The notes under the pieces were generated by a model. It was given only the letters and a program-made list of their open reading frames with translations, did not search any database and was not told the origin of the DNA. From the NCBI GenBank assembly GCA_025210475.1, contig JAOARW010000035.1, forward strand, positions 1-64,000: a stretch of 64,000 nt of DNA. The letters are read 5' to 3'. This DNA comes from Carboxylicivirga sp. GTDB taxonomy: Bacteria > Bacteroidota > Bacteroidia > Bacteroidales > Marinilabiliaceae. Shown here one piece after another: positions 62,736-64,000 of this stretch (within the stretch, counting starts at the first letter, position 1; the number at the start of each line of letters is the position of its first letter). Position numbers and translations under genes: made by a program.

Positions 62736-63560
62736 CTAGCTTAATGTGTAACGCTTGAAGTCAACAGCTTTCAAACCTTTGCTAGCACCGTCAAGGTACT
62801 GCTTGATAGACATTTTGTTGTCTTTCACAAAAGCTTGTTCCATAAGCGTGCTTTCTTTGAAGAATTTGTTTAAGCGACCCATAGCAATTTTTTCCAACAT
62901 TGCTTCAGGCTTACCTTCTTCGCGTGCTTTTTCTTTACCAATTTCAAGCTCTTTTGCTTTGATGTCAGCAGGTACGCTATCAGCATCAACAGCTACAGGA
63001 GCCATAGCAGCAGTTTGCATAGCTACGTCTTTTGCAACTTGCTCATCGATACCTTCCTGGTTGAAACCAACCAAAGTAGCTAATTTGTTACCAGCGTGGA
63101 TGTAAGCGATCACTGATTCAGCACTTAATGCTTCGTAAGCAGCTAAGTCAAGCTTTTCACCAATTACACCACTCTGCTCAGCAACTACTTCAGAAACTGG
63201 ACGTCCGTTTAATTCTAACGCTTTTAAAGCTTCTAAGTCAGCAGGATTTTCAGCTACTGCCAAGTCAAGGATAGACATTGCAAAGTCTACATAGCTTTCG
63301 TTTTTCGCTACGAAATCAGTTTCGCAGTTCAATACGATTAATGCACCTCTTTTCTTGTCTGCAGTTACTTTAGCTAAAACAACACCTTCAGTCGCTTCGC
63401 GATCAGCACGCTTGTTAGCAATCGCCTGACCTTTTTTACGGATGATATCAACCGCTTTGTCGAAATCGCCTTCAGCTTCTGTTAGTGCCTTTTTACAATC
63501 CATCATACCGGCACCGGTACTTTTTCTTAGTTTGCTTACGTCAGCAGCAGTAATAGCCAT
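62736..63560 (-). CDS. tsf: Elongation factor Ts
   Basis: The 274-aa protein starts MAITAADVSKLRKSTGAGMMDCKKAL, the UBA-like EF-Ts start, here split by its motifs VSKLRKSTGAGMMDCK and GDFDKAVDIIRKKGQ. The core domain follows, with NCETDFVAKNE and the C-terminal LMEQAFVKDNKMSI. It exchanges GDP for GTP on EF-Tu. It is 39 bp downstream of rpsB on the same strand, the classical rpsB-tsf operon. Confidence 0.97.
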   Translation of the reverse strand: MAITAADVSKLRKSTGAGMMDCKKALTEAEGDFDKAVDIIRKKGQAIANKRADREATEGVVLAKVTADKKRGALIVLNCETDFVAKNESYVDFAMSILDLAVAENPADLEALKALELNGRPVSEVVAEQSGVIGEKLDLAAYEALSAESVIAYIHAGNKLATLVGFNQEGIDEQVAKDVAMQTAAMAPVAVDADSVPADIKAKELEIGKEKAREEGKPEAMLEKIAMGRLNKFFKESTLMEQAFVKDNKMSIKQYLDGASKGLKAVDFKRYTLS

Positions 63561-63599
63561 GATATAATTTTTTAAAGTTGTTAGACAAAAATAATCGAA

Positions 63600-64000
63600 T
63601 TACTCTTTTGAAGCGCCTTCTGATTTGTTTTCTTCAGTTGGTGCTTCTTCTTTTTTAGCTGCTTCCTTTGCAGGTTCAGCTTTTTTAGCGCGAGCTTTCT
63701 TTTCTTTCGATCCTTCGTTGTCTTTCTCAGCCTTACGCTCGTTTAAGCCTTCCTGAATAGCTTTTGTCATCACGTCAGTAATCAGCTCGATCGACTTAGT
63801 TGCGTCGTCGTTAGCAGGAATTACGTAGTTGATTGGTGATGGATCTGAGTTGGTATCAACAATACCAAATACAGGGATATTCAAACGGATAGCTTCTTTA
63901 ACAGCAATGTGTTCTTTCATTACGTCAACAACAAACATAGCTGCAGGAAGACGTGTTAAGTCAGCGATAGAACCTAATGTTTTGTCAAGCTTAGCACGCT
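63600..64000 (-). CDS. rpsB: Ribosomal protein S2, C-terminal part
   Basis: The reading frame runs to the window edge, so the start lies outside. The visible part includes GSIADLTRLPAAMFVVDVMKE, AVKEAIRLNIPVFGIVDTNSDPS and INYVIPANDDATKSI as family motifs. The tail is an Ala/Lys/Glu-rich extension typical of Bacteroidota S2. It precedes tsf in the rpsB-tsf operon. Confidence 0.95.
   Translation of the reverse strand, partial: RAKLDKTLGSIADLTRLPAAMFVVDVMKEHIAVKEAIRLNIPVFGIVDTNSDPSPINYVIPANDDATKSIELITDVMTKAIQEGLNERKAEKDNEGSKEKKARAKKAEPAKEAAKKEEAPTEENKSEGASKE

Overview
The window is chromosomal DNA of a member of the Bacteroidota, probably a marine or anaerobic Marinilabiliales-like lineage (the order is inference). 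The signs are promoters of the form TTG-N19/20-TAnnTTTG (tRNA-Ala, tRNA-Gln, 38306), a secreted protein ending in a gliding/CHU_C sorting domain, a Bacteroidota-type TonB protein, two DUF2723 glycosyltransferases, a GH92 mannosidase lipoprotein and no strong Shine-Dalgarno sites.

Left core (1-25.6 kb): a truncated response-regulator relic and a divergent LspA-like gene; larE-larB for nickel-pincer cofactor synthesis; an RND multidrug efflux operon (tetR-tolC-mfp-rnd) with a palindromic operator candidate in front of tetR; an outer-membrane protein; ROK sugar kinase plus GH92 mannosidase; a TPR protein; a class I amidotransferase; RDD and lamin-tail/CHU_C proteins; asd; a class III cyclase; hflX; tonB.

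Integrated element (25660-42564, about 16.9 kb, clearly more AT-rich): it sits in the 3' half of tRNA-Ala(GGC), is bounded by a 45-bp perfect direct repeat, and has a tyrosine integrase at its right end. It carries an excisionase-like HTH protein, a replication initiator of the filamentous-phage gene II/X (CRI) type, several small regulators, a 1.4-kb non-coding region holding diverged duplicated hairpins with compensatory base changes, a retron-type reverse transcriptase preceded by an overlapping XRE HTH gene, a 72-aa hydrophobic-tailed protein and a structured non-coding segment, a serine resolvase, four packed genes for coiled-coil/membrane proteins, and a cargo module of beta-barrel protein, lipoprotein and Cys-rich small protein. 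A decayed 3' end of a second integrase (37961-38050) and an att-like scar (35160) point to a composite history. No relaxase, Zot/pI ATPase or capsid gene was recognised, so how it moves between cells is open.

Right core (42.6-64 kb): two L,D-transpeptidases, a DUF1289 protein, an LPG-synthase-type membrane protein, a solute-binding lipoprotein next to a hybrid histidine kinase, a NodU-type carbamoyltransferase, a DUF6427-like membrane protein, purD, a polysaccharide deacetylase, two large DUF2723 proteins separated by a MITE-like inverted-repeat unit, two identical tRNA-Gln genes, tsf and the 3' part of rpsB.

The best candidate for an undescribed system is the retron-like locus at about 32.46-34.22 kb (non-coding RNA region, 72-aa protein, XRE protein, RT). 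The two unknown membrane/envelope gene clusters downstream of it come next.
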